Below are positions 51,399 through 62,361 of a DNA stretch of 64,000 bases, one piece after another. Position numbers and translations under genes: made by a program. The notes below the pieces were generated by a model, which was not told the origin of the DNA, did no database searches, and was given only the letters and a program-made list of their open reading frames with translations. The stretch's first letter is position 1. The number at the start of each line of letters is the position of its first letter. Origin of the DNA: Leptoclinus maculatus (lineage: Eukaryota; Chordata; Actinopteri; Perciformes; Stichaeidae); assembly GCA_032191485.1 (NCBI GenBank), contig JAVDOI010000006.1, positions 9,592,056 through 9,656,055 of the forward strand. The letters run 5' to 3'.

Positions 51399-51445
51399 GA
51401 CACAGATCAATTTCACTGTGGCCATCGATTTCACAGCATCTAATG
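51399..51445 (+). CDS. cpne5: cpne5 exon (47 bp): A-domain MIDAS strand
   Basis: Completes Gly-195, then TQINFTVAIDFTASN (196-210) and one base of Gly-211. DFTAS (D205, T207, S209) is the copine form of the metal-ion-dependent adhesion site motif, which is DxSxS in integrins. Acceptor AG is at 51397-51398 and donor GTGAGT at 51446. Phase is 2 in and 1 out. Confidence 0.96.
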
Positions 51446-52180
51446 GTGAGTGATACGAATGGCAAAGTGTGAGTGTGTGGATGGGGAGGCAAGAATAGAT
51501 AGTAGTGCTCTTTGACTGTGGCATGTCGGATCTCAGGATCAAACAGATGGTGCACATACTGTACACACATTGTCACTCTAAGTGATAGCCTTTCCTGGAT
51601 ATCTCGCCCTCCTATGCTCTGTCAATACACTCTAAATAAAGGTTATAGCAGGCATTTTAGCTAAGAATTAAATGAAGCACATGGGGTAAAAACCATCAGC
51701 TTGTCGTGAAAGGACCACACTTAAGACTAATTACACTACTTATGCCATTAATAATGCCTGAACGCACAGCGCTCCAAAACGTTTATCCGCAAGGAAGAGC
51801 TCTTTAGTGTGAATCATAGTTATTAGACGAAAATTTAAATTTCACAAACGATTATTGCTAAATTCCTCCCCCGAACAGCTAATAATAATAATAGCTTAGC
51901 AATCACCTTCACAATGGGTTTCCTCCCACTGTTTGTCAATGGTTTGGCCTTCACTGTGTCACAAACTTCTGAATTTAAAGATATGATTCATCATCTCTGA
52001 AGACTTAACGTGAAAGCTCTACCATAGAGGAATCAAGGTAATTGAGATCCATGGCTGCAGCAAACAAAATGTTTTTTTATTGTCATACCATTGCACACAA
52101 ACAGTATCTTGCATTCTAGAAGTGACATCTTTGTCCCTCATTACTCACAATGACCGTGAGATTGATTGATTGGTCGACAG
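51446..52180 (+). other. cpne5 intron (0.7 kb)
   Basis: No repeat or gene is recognised. The acceptor context GATTGATTGGTCGACAG is pyrimidine-poor. Confidence 0.75.
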
Positions 52181-52362
52181 GCAACCCGTCCCAATCCACT
52201 TCGCTGCACTACATGAACCCCTACCAGCTGAACGCCTACGCCATGGCCCTGAGGGCTGTTGGGGAGATCATTCAGGACTACGACAGTGACAAGATGTTCC
52301 CCGCTTTGGGCTTTGGAGCCAAACTGCCCCCTGATGGACGGGTTTCACATGAGTTTCCTCTG
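52181..52362 (+). CDS. cpne5: cpne5 exon: A-domain core
   Basis: Completes Gly-211, then 60 codons (212-271) beginning NPSQSTSLHYMNPYQLNAYA and ending PPDGRVSHEFPL, including the copine hallmarks YDSDKMFPALGFGAKLPPDG. Acceptor AG is at 52179-52180 and donor GTGAAG at 52363. Phase is 1 in and 0 out. An ATG in the upstream intron is in frame, but the copine match and the splice site show it is not the start. Confidence 0.97.
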
Positions 52363-52656
52363 GTGAAGTCTACCTCTCCTTCTGTCACCTTTGATTCATC
52401 AGTTCAATGGATCTTTATCAAGTCTATTTAATGCTTTTTATTTTCAACTTCCAAAAGCATGCCACTGAATAGTCGCTCTAATTTATTGTGTTTACTCTAA
52501 TTTATGGATTTTGAGCATGACCTGGCTTTACGAGAACCAAGTTAATGCAATCTAATGAAAACAGTGTACTTTGATAAAGATCTTGGGGTTTCTTTGTTTG
52601 ATAAATGCATTCACCAAGTCCATGAAATTGATTTTCACAGTTTCTCTCCTTCTCAG
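52363..52656 (+). other. cpne5 intron (294 bp)
   Basis: Short intron, no repeats, pyrimidine tract TTTCTCTCCTTCTCAG at the acceptor. Confidence 0.9.
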
Positions 52657-52784
52657 AATGGAGACATGGAAAATCCGTACTGCAATGGTATTGAGGGCAT
52701 CTTAGAGGCATACCACCAGAGTCTGAAGACAGTTCAGCTGTACGGGCCAACTAACTTCGCTCCTGTGGTGAATCATGTTGCCAG
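52657..52784 (+). CDS. cpne5: cpne5 exon: A-domain, MIDAS threonine
   Basis: Residues 272-313 begin NGDMENPYCNGIEGILEAYH and end PTNFAPVVNHVA, plus two bases of Arg-314. T303 in YGPTNF is the expected second metal-site residue. Acceptor AG is at 52655-52656 and donor GTGAGA at 52785. Phase is 0 in and 2 out. Confidence 0.96.
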
Positions 52785-53652
52785 GTGAGAGAACAATGCA
52801 GCTGGTGAGTAGCAAAAACACTCCTATTAAAGAGGCAAAGCAACAGGGACACGACGACATAGAACAAGACCACTCCCTTGCATTTGTCAGGTTTATTATT
52901 ATACCAAAGAAACAATAAGAGTCTTGGAAAAAAATGGATATGAAATTATTATCAAAAAAAAGTGACTCCTGCACAGATTTTCTCAAAAATAAATGTTATA
53001 AGTCTGTCTGTTTTCATGCAGAGAGCAGGAGACAATGTTCAATACTTTTCCAACAAACCTGACAATGATATAATGGATGTTTATGATCATAATTTTGTTC
53101 AGCCACAATGATAGCATACAGATTATCAAGAATATGATCTTCTATTAGACAGGATGTAACATGCTTAAATAGGAATTTAGACAATTTAGACAGCTAGTGG
53201 CAGATTTAGCTGACATGGCCCTGAGGCTATTAAAATATACTGACATATCACATATCATAACACATAATGCAAAAGTATGCAATAAAGCATAAAGTATGCA
53301 AACTGTGACATGATCCAAGTAGATTCTTGTGCCCCCGACACCCACCTCCACCTCTCACTGTCTCCGCTTCTCTCGTCGTCTCATTGTTTGATCCATATCC
53401 AAACACTTCTCCATCTGATACGCCAACGCTCTGCTGTAATTAAAAACGTCATTCTGATAAAAAATGGAGTCACATTTTTTTAAACTGTGGCAGGGCGCCA
53501 TAGCTGTGAGAATACACAACCAGTATTGGTATTTAGCATTTGAGTGGGGGAACTCAAGTATGAAGAGAATTTTAACAAAGGTGTTAATCCCTGAATCAAA
53601 CGGAGTAAACCAGCTTTGTATCAAACTTGTTTGGACTGATTAATCAATGATA

Positions 53653-54085
53653 TATAGATAGATAGATACACTTTATTTCAGACTCAGGGTCCAGACAGAC
53701 AAATACATAAAAATTACAAACACAAACAATAAAAGTACATAGGCCTAGCAATGCCTTACAAAGAGACAGCTGGTACCAATGTCGCCACAGCTGGGACTGG
53801 TAGCGTGTGCTAGCGTGAGTCATTCAGTTGACAAATTAATTCATACATGAGATTTCTTAAAAACAGTTTGGAAAGTATTGACTCGTGCAGCCACAAACAT
53901 TTCACTAGCACTACTCCATCTCGGTCTCCTTAGCAGTATTCTCATGGCGTCATTATAAGCTACTTGGAGTCTCTGTAAGCTTCTTTTGTTGTAGTTTGAC
54001 CATGAGTGTGCAGTGTAGAGTGGAGTACAATATGCTCTGAACAGAGACATCTTCAATGAGTATTTGTGAGGGATTTTAATGAACC
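53653..54085 (-). mobile_element. 5'-truncated non-LTR retrotransposon (CR1/L2/Rex1-type), decayed
   Basis: On the minus strand it encodes the end of a LINE reverse-transcriptase protein: MSLFRAYCTPLYTAHSW ... RLQVAYNDAMRILLRRP ... SSASEMFV ... NTFQTV, a layout I know from abundant fish LINEs. A frameshift follows FQT, because the expected LRNLMY-like continuation is in another frame. The 3' end reads GGACCCTGAGTCTGAAATAA and ends in a (GATA)n-type simple repeat (53654-53668), as expected for an intact 3' end. The 5' break is near 54085, about 70 bp from the next copine exon. Confidence 0.8.
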
Positions 54086-54117
54086 TGAAGTACAACAACA
54101 ACAAAACAAAGTGCATC

Positions 54118-54150
54118 TGTGTGTGTCTGTGTCTGTGTGTGTGTGTGTGC
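54118..54150 (+). repeat. TG-rich tract fused to a cpne5 splice acceptor
   Basis: CTGTGTGTGTCTGTGTCTG then a (TG)n run ends in GTGCAG at the acceptor, so the usual polypyrimidine tract is replaced by TG repeats. UG repeats bind TDP-43 and CELF proteins in vertebrates and can modulate exon use, as in CFTR exon 9; the effect here is inference. Confidence 0.9.
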
Positions 54151-54152
54151 AG

Positions 54153-54255
54153 GTATGCAGCTGCGGTGCAGGACGGCTCTCAGTATTTTGTGCTCCTCAT
54201 CATCACAGACGGCGTCATTTCCGACATGGCCCAGACCAAAGAGGCCATTGTAAAT
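54153..54255 (+). CDS. cpne5: cpne5 exon: A-domain, MIDAS aspartate
   Basis: Completes Arg-314, then residues 315-348 YAAAVQDGSQYFVLLIITDG, VISDMAQTKEAIVN. D333 in IITDG is the third metal-site residue. Acceptor AG is at 54151-54152, directly after a TG repeat, and donor GTAAGA at 54256. Phase is 2 in and 0 out. Confidence 0.96.
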
Positions 54256-54351
54256 GTAAGAATGGGAAAGGGGCGAGACACCATGCTTTACTGCACTATA
54301 TAAGGCTAGATATGCACATTTTATGAATTAGAAGGAAGTACCTTTGATGTG

Positions 54352-54900
54352 AATAATGAATTGACATTTTGGGAAATACACACATTTGCTCTTATGTCAA
54401 GAGTTAGATGAGAAGGTCGACACCACTCTCATATCTGTAGGATAAATATGAAGCTACAGCCAGTTAGCAGAGCTTAGCATAAACATTGAAACAATGAAAA
54501 ATAGCTAGCTTGGCTCTGTCCAAGGGTAACAACAACATCTCTGATGCTTGGCAACCTCAGGGTGGCGACAACACTTTTAGAAAATGACTGCTTTCAGCCA
54601 AGGAATAGTCCATCAGATAATCCCCCATAACACAATAACTTGTTGTTTTTACCCGTCACTTGTTGTACAGATTAAACAAATAAGATGTAACGTGTTCATT
54701 ATTGAGTTTTCGAGATGTTTGTAGGTGGATTTTGTTATCTTCAGTGAGAGCCAAGCTAGACGTTTCCTAAGCTGTCCTATAACAACAGCTGTCTGTCTGT
54801 AGCTTCATATTTACTGTAGAGACATGAGTAGTAACTTTTCACGCAATTCTCTGTAAGAACACAAATATGTGTATTTCCAAAATGTAAAACTGTTCCTTTA
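54352..54900. mobile_element. Fold-back (large inverted repeat) element, common fish repeat
   Basis: The left arm begins GACATTTTGGGAAATACAC and the right arm ends GTGTATTTCCAAAATGT, near-perfect inverses. Inside, AAATATGAAGCTACAG appears on the left and its inverse CTGTAGCTTCATATTT on the right, so the arms pair over a long distance. The words TTAGATGAGAAG and TGGCTCTGTCCAAGGGTAAC identify a repeat abundant in percomorph genomes. Outer limits are approximate. Confidence 0.7.
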
Positions 54901-54974
54901 AAATCAACATTGAAAGGCCACCATAAGACCAGGAAACTAAAGATATTTTTTCAGTATTGGTTAATTGTTTAGTG

Positions 54975-55205
54975 CAGAGGTTTTCAAAGTGGGACGCAGG
55001 CCTGTTACCAATAAATTACTTAGTATTTGGTGTAGTTTGAAGTTATGTCTAACTGCAATATGAGGCTATCCTGGCTCAATTGTTGAGTGTCTATGGGATC
55101 CAATAAAATAATCATGATTCCATCAGCATCCAGGAATAGAGGGGAACTAAGCAGGTAAACTAAAGGTTGGTGAGGAACCAGAGCCTCAGACTTTGAAAAC
55201 CCCTG
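54975..55205. mobile_element. hAT-type MITE, 231 bp
   Basis: Terminal inverted repeats CAGAGGTTTTCAAAGT (54975-54990) and CAGGGGTTTTCAAAGT (reverse complement of 55190-55205), one mismatch. Flanking 8-mers GTTTAGTG and CTTTATTA agree at only five positions, so a decayed 8-bp duplication is possible. The ends are of the CAGNGGTT hAT type. Confidence 0.65.
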
Positions 55206-56649
55206 CTTTATTAAAAATCAAGGAAAAGTGTAAAATGCCAATCACAATTTCCTACAGCAAAAGAAGACACATTCAATATGTTTGTTTTGTTTGATGAACA
55301 GTCCGGTACCTAAAGACATTGTGTTTACAATGATATAAAAAAGGGAAAAGAAGAAATTCCTTAAATTTGAAGAGCTGAAACGACCAATGTTTTGCATTAT
55401 TGGTTAATATTTTTCTCTAGCTTTCTCTCTGAGATGATATTTAGCCCAGATGTTCATTGTGGTTGTCACTCTGATTCAGACATAGAAGGAAGCATGTGAT
55501 AGTAGCAGTTGTTCTGCAATCTGTAAAGAAAAATGATTGGCATAATGGCTTAACATAACTGACATTTTCTTCTATAATTGCAAGATCAATATATAAACTA
55601 ATGATTTATCTGACAGCGAAAAAGAAGAAGCTCAACACCAAAATAAAAAAAAAGATAGTTGTGGCCATATTTATAAAATACAGCACTTGAAAAGATGTTC
55701 CTGCCTCTGTAAATAAAAATCACATCAGTGTGCTTTATTCCTCCGAGCTTTCCCCAAAACTTGCCCTAAATCTTTTTTTCTCCCAGCTTTAAATAGTAGT
55801 TGGCTGGTTTCCTCTCTTTTCTTCTTCTTTGGTCCCTTCCTCTCATCTCCTCCTCCTTTTTCTCATCATCATCAGCCTGCCGCAGGCACAGAACACCCAG
55901 CAGACTGGATTTAAAGGGAATTTGCGACTGTTAGTCAAAACATTAGAACAGCCACACCTTCCTTTTAAGATCTTGCCTGCTGCTCTATCTCACTGCCTCT
56001 GTCTACTGATGCTTCCACTGCTTTCCCTTTAACTCTCCACGGATCCTAGGCGAGGGAGAACACACTGCTGAGGTTATATAAAAGTCTTTCCTCATACTTA
56101 TTCAGGCTGGAAGGTACCTTCAAGAAAGAGCAAGACGATGTGGGAGAAAGCCTGAATGTGCATGAATATTTACATCTGGAGGTGGTTTATATTTGTGCAT
56201 GCAGGTGTTTTTGTGCATTTCAGTCATTGTGTGGAGTGGATATGTATCCACTATGTTTGTAATAATGACCCACGTGGTAGAACAAAAGGGAGATGTATTA
56301 TCAGTCACAACAGAATCTGCTATTCTACAGAAAACCAACCTGTCAGTCACTCAGCATGCCCCACCACAGCTCGGGTCCCTCTGCTGCCTCATTCTCTTTC
56401 TCTCTGTGGAGCCCTCACTCACAAATACAAAGACTCTTGTTGTCTGTCTCCATTTCGTAACTTCTCAAAGATCTAAATCTCTTCATCTGCTCTCCCCATA
56501 CTTCTGTCGCCAACGCAGTCTATAGCAACAACAATTCTCTGCTACTTTTGATTTCCTTCTTTTCCCATCTTCAACTTGTTGTGCTTCATCTCTTTATCAG
56601 TGCCGGTGACCACGAAAAGTACTTCACTTCGCAACCATTTTACCTCCAT

Positions 56650-56959
56650 TAGGGCTGCACAATATATAGTTTTTTTTTTTATCATCATTGCAATGTCAAC
56701 TTGCCCGATAAACACAATGCAAAAGACTGCACACGATATTGCACTCAGGGATTTTTTTACTTTTGAAAGAGTATTTTAACGCCATTTAAAATGCCATTAA
56801 AGCATTCTTTTTTTATTGGTGCCTCTCGTTCAATGTTAAATTCTTTTCAATTAAAAGTTACATGTTTGTATTCAACAAGCAATCTTTTGCATTTTAGCAG
56901 TATACTTTACACTTTAATATCTGTTAACTGCAATCATTTCCCCATATTGTGCAGCCGTA
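56650..56959. mobile_element. hAT-superfamily MITE, 310 bp, with perfect 8-bp TSD
   Basis: Left end TAGGGCTGCACAATAT; the right end reads TACGGCTGCACAATAT on the reverse strand (one mismatch). Both sides carry the identical 8-bp duplication ACCTCCAT (56642-56649 and 56960-56967). It has no coding capacity. The perfect duplication suggests a younger insertion than the 466-1353 element. Confidence 0.85.
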
Positions 56960-57302
56960 ACCTCCATTTCACTTTGTACGAAAAAAATATCTCCCTATAC
57001 AGCAGCAACAAGTACTGCACAAAACCTTTACACAGTCCATTGCTCTGTGTAAACTATTCAGTGGTAATAGTTCACATATTTCATGGTCCTGTCATCATTC
57101 TACATTTTCACTTTCCTCAAGGTAATAGACTCAAACATTTCGTACAATAATTGCTAAGCGCTGACTACTTGGTTACGCTGCATGCCGATGGTGACAAAAT
57201 GGTGACAAAATACCACCTCTCGACCAGCAAAGCCTAATAGTGCAGCATATTTTAGTTTGCCACTCACTCATTTATGCTATAATCATCCATTTGACAGAAA
57301 AC

Positions 57303-57949
57303 GTTCTAAACAGGAACCGGTACCAAATTAGTAAAATACCAGAGTATCGATAAGGTCCGGAGTTAACGGTTCTGCTATCGATACTCGAAATAGCAGCGTC
57401 GCAAACCTTCTCTCTCTCTCTCTTTTCTCTGACACACACATAGTGCAGCATGAGACACACGTCATGGCAGAGAGAACAAAAAGATCCAAAGTGTGGCTCC
57501 ATTTTACTCCAGTAAATGCTGAGAACTCTCGTTGTCACAAATGCAATACAACACTCATAGGTAAGGAAGGTAATATCAGCAATGTATCACAACGTTTGGC
57601 CAACAAGCAGAACAAAAATCTGCAGAAATGCAGTTTTCCACTGTTTGGCGAGCAGCCGTCCATCCTCGTCCTAAGCAGGTAACGTTAGCGATGCCATACG
57701 GAGTTTGATAATAAGAATAGTCTAACAAATGATAGCTAATCATCACTTAGCTAATTGTTTTTGTGAATGCATTTTAAAGATTTTGGAATTTATTTGATTG
57801 CTGCTCAAGAAAGACTATTTGTATATATAAGAATGACAAAGCAACATTGATTGTTGTCTTACTTGCATTTTTTCTCACAATATAATCAAAAAGAACCGAT
57901 GAGTATTAATAAGGAACCGAACCGATAAGCAGTATCGATAAGAGTTCTA
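57303..57949 (+). pseudogene. BED-finger hAT transposon remnant
   Basis: An ATG at 57464 opens a frame to 57682 starting MAERTKRSKVWLHFTPVN, then CHKC, GKEGNISNVSQRL. The VW..F, C-x2-C and SN spacing match the BED zinc finger that starts many hAT transposases. Both expected histidines are replaced (R and Q in QRLANKQ), so the finger cannot be intact. AG/GTAACG near 57679 may be the old donor of the first transposase exon; no later transposase sequence follows. GAACCG and ATCGATA words cluster at both ends (about 57315-57390 and 57895-57949), but clean inverted termini were not found, so limits are approximate. Confidence 0.55.
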
Positions 57950-59759
57950 GTTTATGCAAATTGGTCGTGTACTGTGGGCTTGCACCTGTTACTGTTGCTA
58001 TGTCCATCAAGCTTTCCATTCTCGCACATGTGTATGCATATGAAGTTTTACAGTGCTATTGGTAGACAAAAGCATTTATAACCAGGAACTGTCAATTTTG
58101 CCGGCTGAAATTGATCAGATGTTGTCAGCTAGTTAATGAAGCTAACCTAAGTTGGAAAAGCATTGGCTGACCTGTTTAAAAAAAGAGAACGCTGTAAAAG
58201 TGATTTTTAATATGCACTTGATAGCTACATGATATTAGGCAAAAGGATTGAGGCTTAACTCGCATTAATCATAAAGGAGTTGCATTTAAAACAGTAGCCA
58301 CCCATTTTCACACACACTACTGTTTTCACAGACAATTGCCCACATGAACAAGGTTAGGCTTCACCGCTGCAGGGTCCTCTGGACATGTGTGACTAAATAC
58401 ACCACTGTAATTGGCAATTACTGTTTAATGAAGGTTGTTGCATCCGCCAAAATGTTTTTCATTATTTTTTGTCCCGTTAATTAGCAAAATATCTAACATT
58501 GTTATAATAATAACTTTAAAGAACTGTCCTGTCTTGGCAGAAGTATGTGCTCTCTGAGTGCACAAATAAACAAGATCAAAGTTATCAAAGTTACAAAAAA
58601 TGTAGATTATAAATGGATAATTTCAATGTACACTTGGATAGTAAAGAATGTGGCAACATCACCGTAACAAGTATTCTGAAAATTAAAAGCTTTCATTTTC
58701 ATTAAATCCTTAGTCCTTTTCAACACAGTTCAATCTGTCAACATGTGAATGACAGAATAGAACGTCAGGAAAAACCTGCAACTGTCATATAAGTCTTCTA
58801 ACAACTGGGTGAGCTACTTTTAATGCAGTATTATTAGCACTCGGCTGGCTTTTTAAGTGTCTTTAATCTGCTGCCTTAAGCTTTTCTCTGTACTGAGCTC
58901 TGACACAGCCAATGACAGATGGTCCGGTGACTCAGGTGACTCCCTGTGCTGACAGGACAGTCACCTCTCCAAACACGTATCCATAAACCTGTTTGTGTGT
59001 ATATTTGCGTGGCCACATATGCAATAACATGCACCCATCAAAGCATGCATGACATCTGGATTTTAGCAACACATGCATACTGAGGTGTTGAGGTAATGAG
59101 TGATGATTGATGCTTTGTTTTGTTGTCTCATTAAACTCTCCACTGCAAAAGTGGGGCACGGTGCATTGCCAGGTTATTTTTGGTGGCATTTGATGTGTGC
59201 ATTTATATCTGCACGTATGAGTGTTTGTGTGCGCGTAGGAGGACAGGCACTGACAGGAGTTGTGTTGAACACTGATAATCGCGCTGATGTGCTGTGAAGG
59301 AGGCGGTGTCGACAGAAACTGCTCTCACCCCCGTGGCAAAATAAGTTCCCCGATTTGCTACGCCACATTTGTCTCGAGCCAGAGATAAAACTGCACTTGT
59401 TATAACTGCTTTTTGAAAATATGGGACGCCAGAAAAAACTTGTTAGACATAATAGAGGCTTTTGTATTTATGTTGTCATCTATCTGGAAATTATAACAGT
59501 AACAAACATGGCCTGTCAAAATGCATTGCAGTCACAGTGACTCAAGCAGAATGTAAAGAAAATCACTCTAGCTGCATTTAATACAGTAAGACCAACAAAA
59601 AAAGAGAAGCTGTTTTGGCTGCTTGAAGAGAAATATTTACTGAAACATACAGTGTGTTTGTTGGTTATTAGAGCTGGTTTAGATTAAATAAATATAGGTG
59701 TACTGATTTACCTATTACATTTAATTAAAAACAATTAGATCGATGTTCAACTGGTATAC

Positions 59760-60600
59760 GCATTATGTCAGAAAAGGTCTTCATATATGTAAAGCAAAGA
59801 CCACCCCTTTGGTCCAGACTGAAATATATAAACTATTAATGGATTTACATGAAATTTTATACAAACATTCATGTACCCCGGAGAAAGAATCCTGTTGACT
59901 TTGATTATCCCCCGACTTTTCGTCTAATGCCACCAGCAGCTCAAACTTTTCACTTATCTAGTGACATCTCTCAACATCTATGGTGTGAAATTTCTCAACA
60001 AATATTTGATGGACTTGAAATTTGGTATTTATGTCCCTCTATGGACAAAATCAACTTTGGTGTTCCCTTAACTTTTTACCTATTGTCACCATCGGGTCAA
60101 ATGACATTTCCATTAGTCGTGCCTTAATCTCGCGACAAGATTTTGGTATCGGAAGCGTTCTGGTTTCCATTTGTAGTCCGCGTAGTGTTAACTGTTCCTG
60201 TTGGAGAAAGCTGCGGTTGGATGCAGGTTAATAGTCTGCGTGGGGAGAAAAAGAGGGGAAACACATTGGCCGCAATGCAATCTGGGAATCCATCGGCTAT
60301 AGTCCGACGATGATTTAGTTTTTCGTTGGTTTAAAATTAGCTTGTAAACTGGCTTCTTGTGAAACAATCCAGTAGTACATTTTTCAACTCCAACTCAAAT
60401 CTTGCATCTCAAGATGCTAATCGGAGTGTAAACAATGAACAGGGAAAAGGAAGTCTGTGCTTATCCACTGGCTACACCTCAACCCCAGAAATTAGCCGAT
60501 AGCCTTGGGTTTCAAGATTAATCTTGTCTTTTAGTGCTAATTAGCAAGTGTTAGCATGCTAACATGCTAAACTAAGATGGTCAACATGGTTCATTTCCCA
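59760..60600 (+). repeat. Common teleost interspersed repeat, interrupted by an insert
   Basis: 59830-60123 shows ACATGAAATTTTATACAAAC ... CCCCGACTTTTCGTC ... and 60525-60600 resumes with TTTAGTGCTAATTAGCAAG ... GCTAACATGCTAAACTAAG, the order of the same family as 22850-23260. The middle (60131-60517) does not belong to it. Confidence 0.6.
60131..60517. mobile_element. Insert within an older repeat, bounded by TTAATCT duplication
   Basis: About 387 bp lie between two copies of TTAATCT (60124-60130 and 60518-60524), exactly where the host repeat is interrupted. It starts CGCGACAAGATTTTGG and ends TTGGGTTTCAAGA; the ends show at most weak inverse similarity. It is probably a small non-autonomous transposon with a 7-bp duplication, or a captured genomic segment. 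Confidence 0.5.
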
Positions 60601-61483
60601 GTCCTATGCGTTTCATAAATGTTGGTATCTTTTGCTTTTTGACGGATTTTCAATCTAGATGTTGCCTTTGTTCGGAGACGGTAACCCTCCACAGAAGAGA
60701 GATTGACAGCAGAGTTATCTGACTTAGATGTGACTTGGGAGCAGCTGGGCGGGTGACTGAGGATGGTCGCTGTACTGATTGAAGTTTGCACCTCCTCCCT
60801 CTCCCTCCTCTCCCAGCTCACAAATGCCACACCTTTCATTAAGACCTCATCAAGGTGTCCGCTAACACTTGTCTTCCTCCCTGTGAACTATTGTCTCCTG
60901 TTAGCCTTAAACAGCTTCTTAGAGTGTATAATGTCACAACACAGCTCTTTTTGCAGGTCAGAATTTCATTAATTCAAATTTGATTGTTTGTTTTCTATGA
61001 AACAGCTTCAGTACTGATATGACCCGTTGTCCCACTATCTCAGGGGATGCTGTTAGTGTTGTCAGTGAGTTTAATCTCCACTCCACAGCCTGATAACCAG
61101 CATTCGGTGTGCGTCATCCAGAGATAAGAGCCATTCATACGACAGAAAATTGGAAATAGGAAAGCAGAGACAAAAACAAGTTTCTGCTGTAGCATCTCCC
61201 TATTTTGCTGACTTTCTCTGACTTCCTGTCTCTTTTTCTCTCTGGAGGCCTTAGTTAAAGGTCATTCAGCTAGTTAAAGCGTGATACAGAACATTAGCGT
61301 GGTTGTGATCTATGTGGGTGAGCATGTAATGCTAGGATATCTGACATAATGTAATGAGCCCTTCAGGTCGGTGGCGATTTGGACAAGCGTCTCTCCTACT
61401 TTTTTACGAAAAGAAATGTGAAGATTTTGTTTGTGAAGAAAAAAAAATGTTTGTCCACTTCTTCTTTCTCGATTTCTCTGCAG

Positions 61484-61541
61484 GGTGCCAAGCTTCCCAT
61501 GTCCATCATCATAGTTGGAGTGGGTCAGGCTGAGTTTGACG
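61484..61541 (+). CDS. cpne5: cpne5 exon: A-domain strand GVGQAEFD
   Basis: Residues 349-367 GAKLPMSIIIVGVGQAEFD plus one base of Ala-368. VGQAEFD favours copine-5 over copine-8 (VGPAEFD, from memory). Acceptor AG is at 61482-61483 and donor GTAGGG at 61542. Phase is 0 in and 1 out. Confidence 0.96.
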
Positions 61542-62287
<746 letters not shown>

Positions 62288-62361
62288 CTATGGTGGAGCT
62301 GGATGGTGATGACATCAGGGTCTCATCGCGGGGGAAACTGGCAGAGAGAGACATTGTTCAG
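62288..62361 (+). CDS. cpne5: cpne5 exon: A-domain MVELDGDD segment
   Basis: Completes Ala-368, then residues 369-392 MVELDGDDIRVSSRGKLAER, DIVQ. Acceptor AG is at 62286-62287 and donor GTGACT at 62362. Phase is 1 in and 0 out. The block is nearly invariant among copine-5/8/9 proteins. Confidence 0.96.

Larger units (their letters stand above)
52785..54152 (+). other. cpne5 intron (1.4 kb)
   Basis: About the last third is a 5'-truncated LINE in reverse orientation (53653-54085), followed by a GT tract that runs into the acceptor. The remainder holds nothing recognisable. Confidence 0.75.
54256..61483 (+). other. cpne5 intron (7.2 kb), transposon-rich
   Basis: Contains a fold-back element, two hAT MITEs, a BED-finger hAT remnant and an interrupted interspersed repeat (each listed separately). 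Stretches 55206-56640, 57950-59750 and 60610-61480 hold nothing I can name. The acceptor tract before 61484 is TTCTTTCTCGATTTCTCTGCAG. Confidence 0.7.

Noticed and set aside
52150..52180. ATG upstream of and in frame with the GNPSQSTSLHYM exon
   Set aside because: It lies in the intron; the acceptor CAG at 52178-52180 and phase with the previous exon show the coding part starts at 52181.
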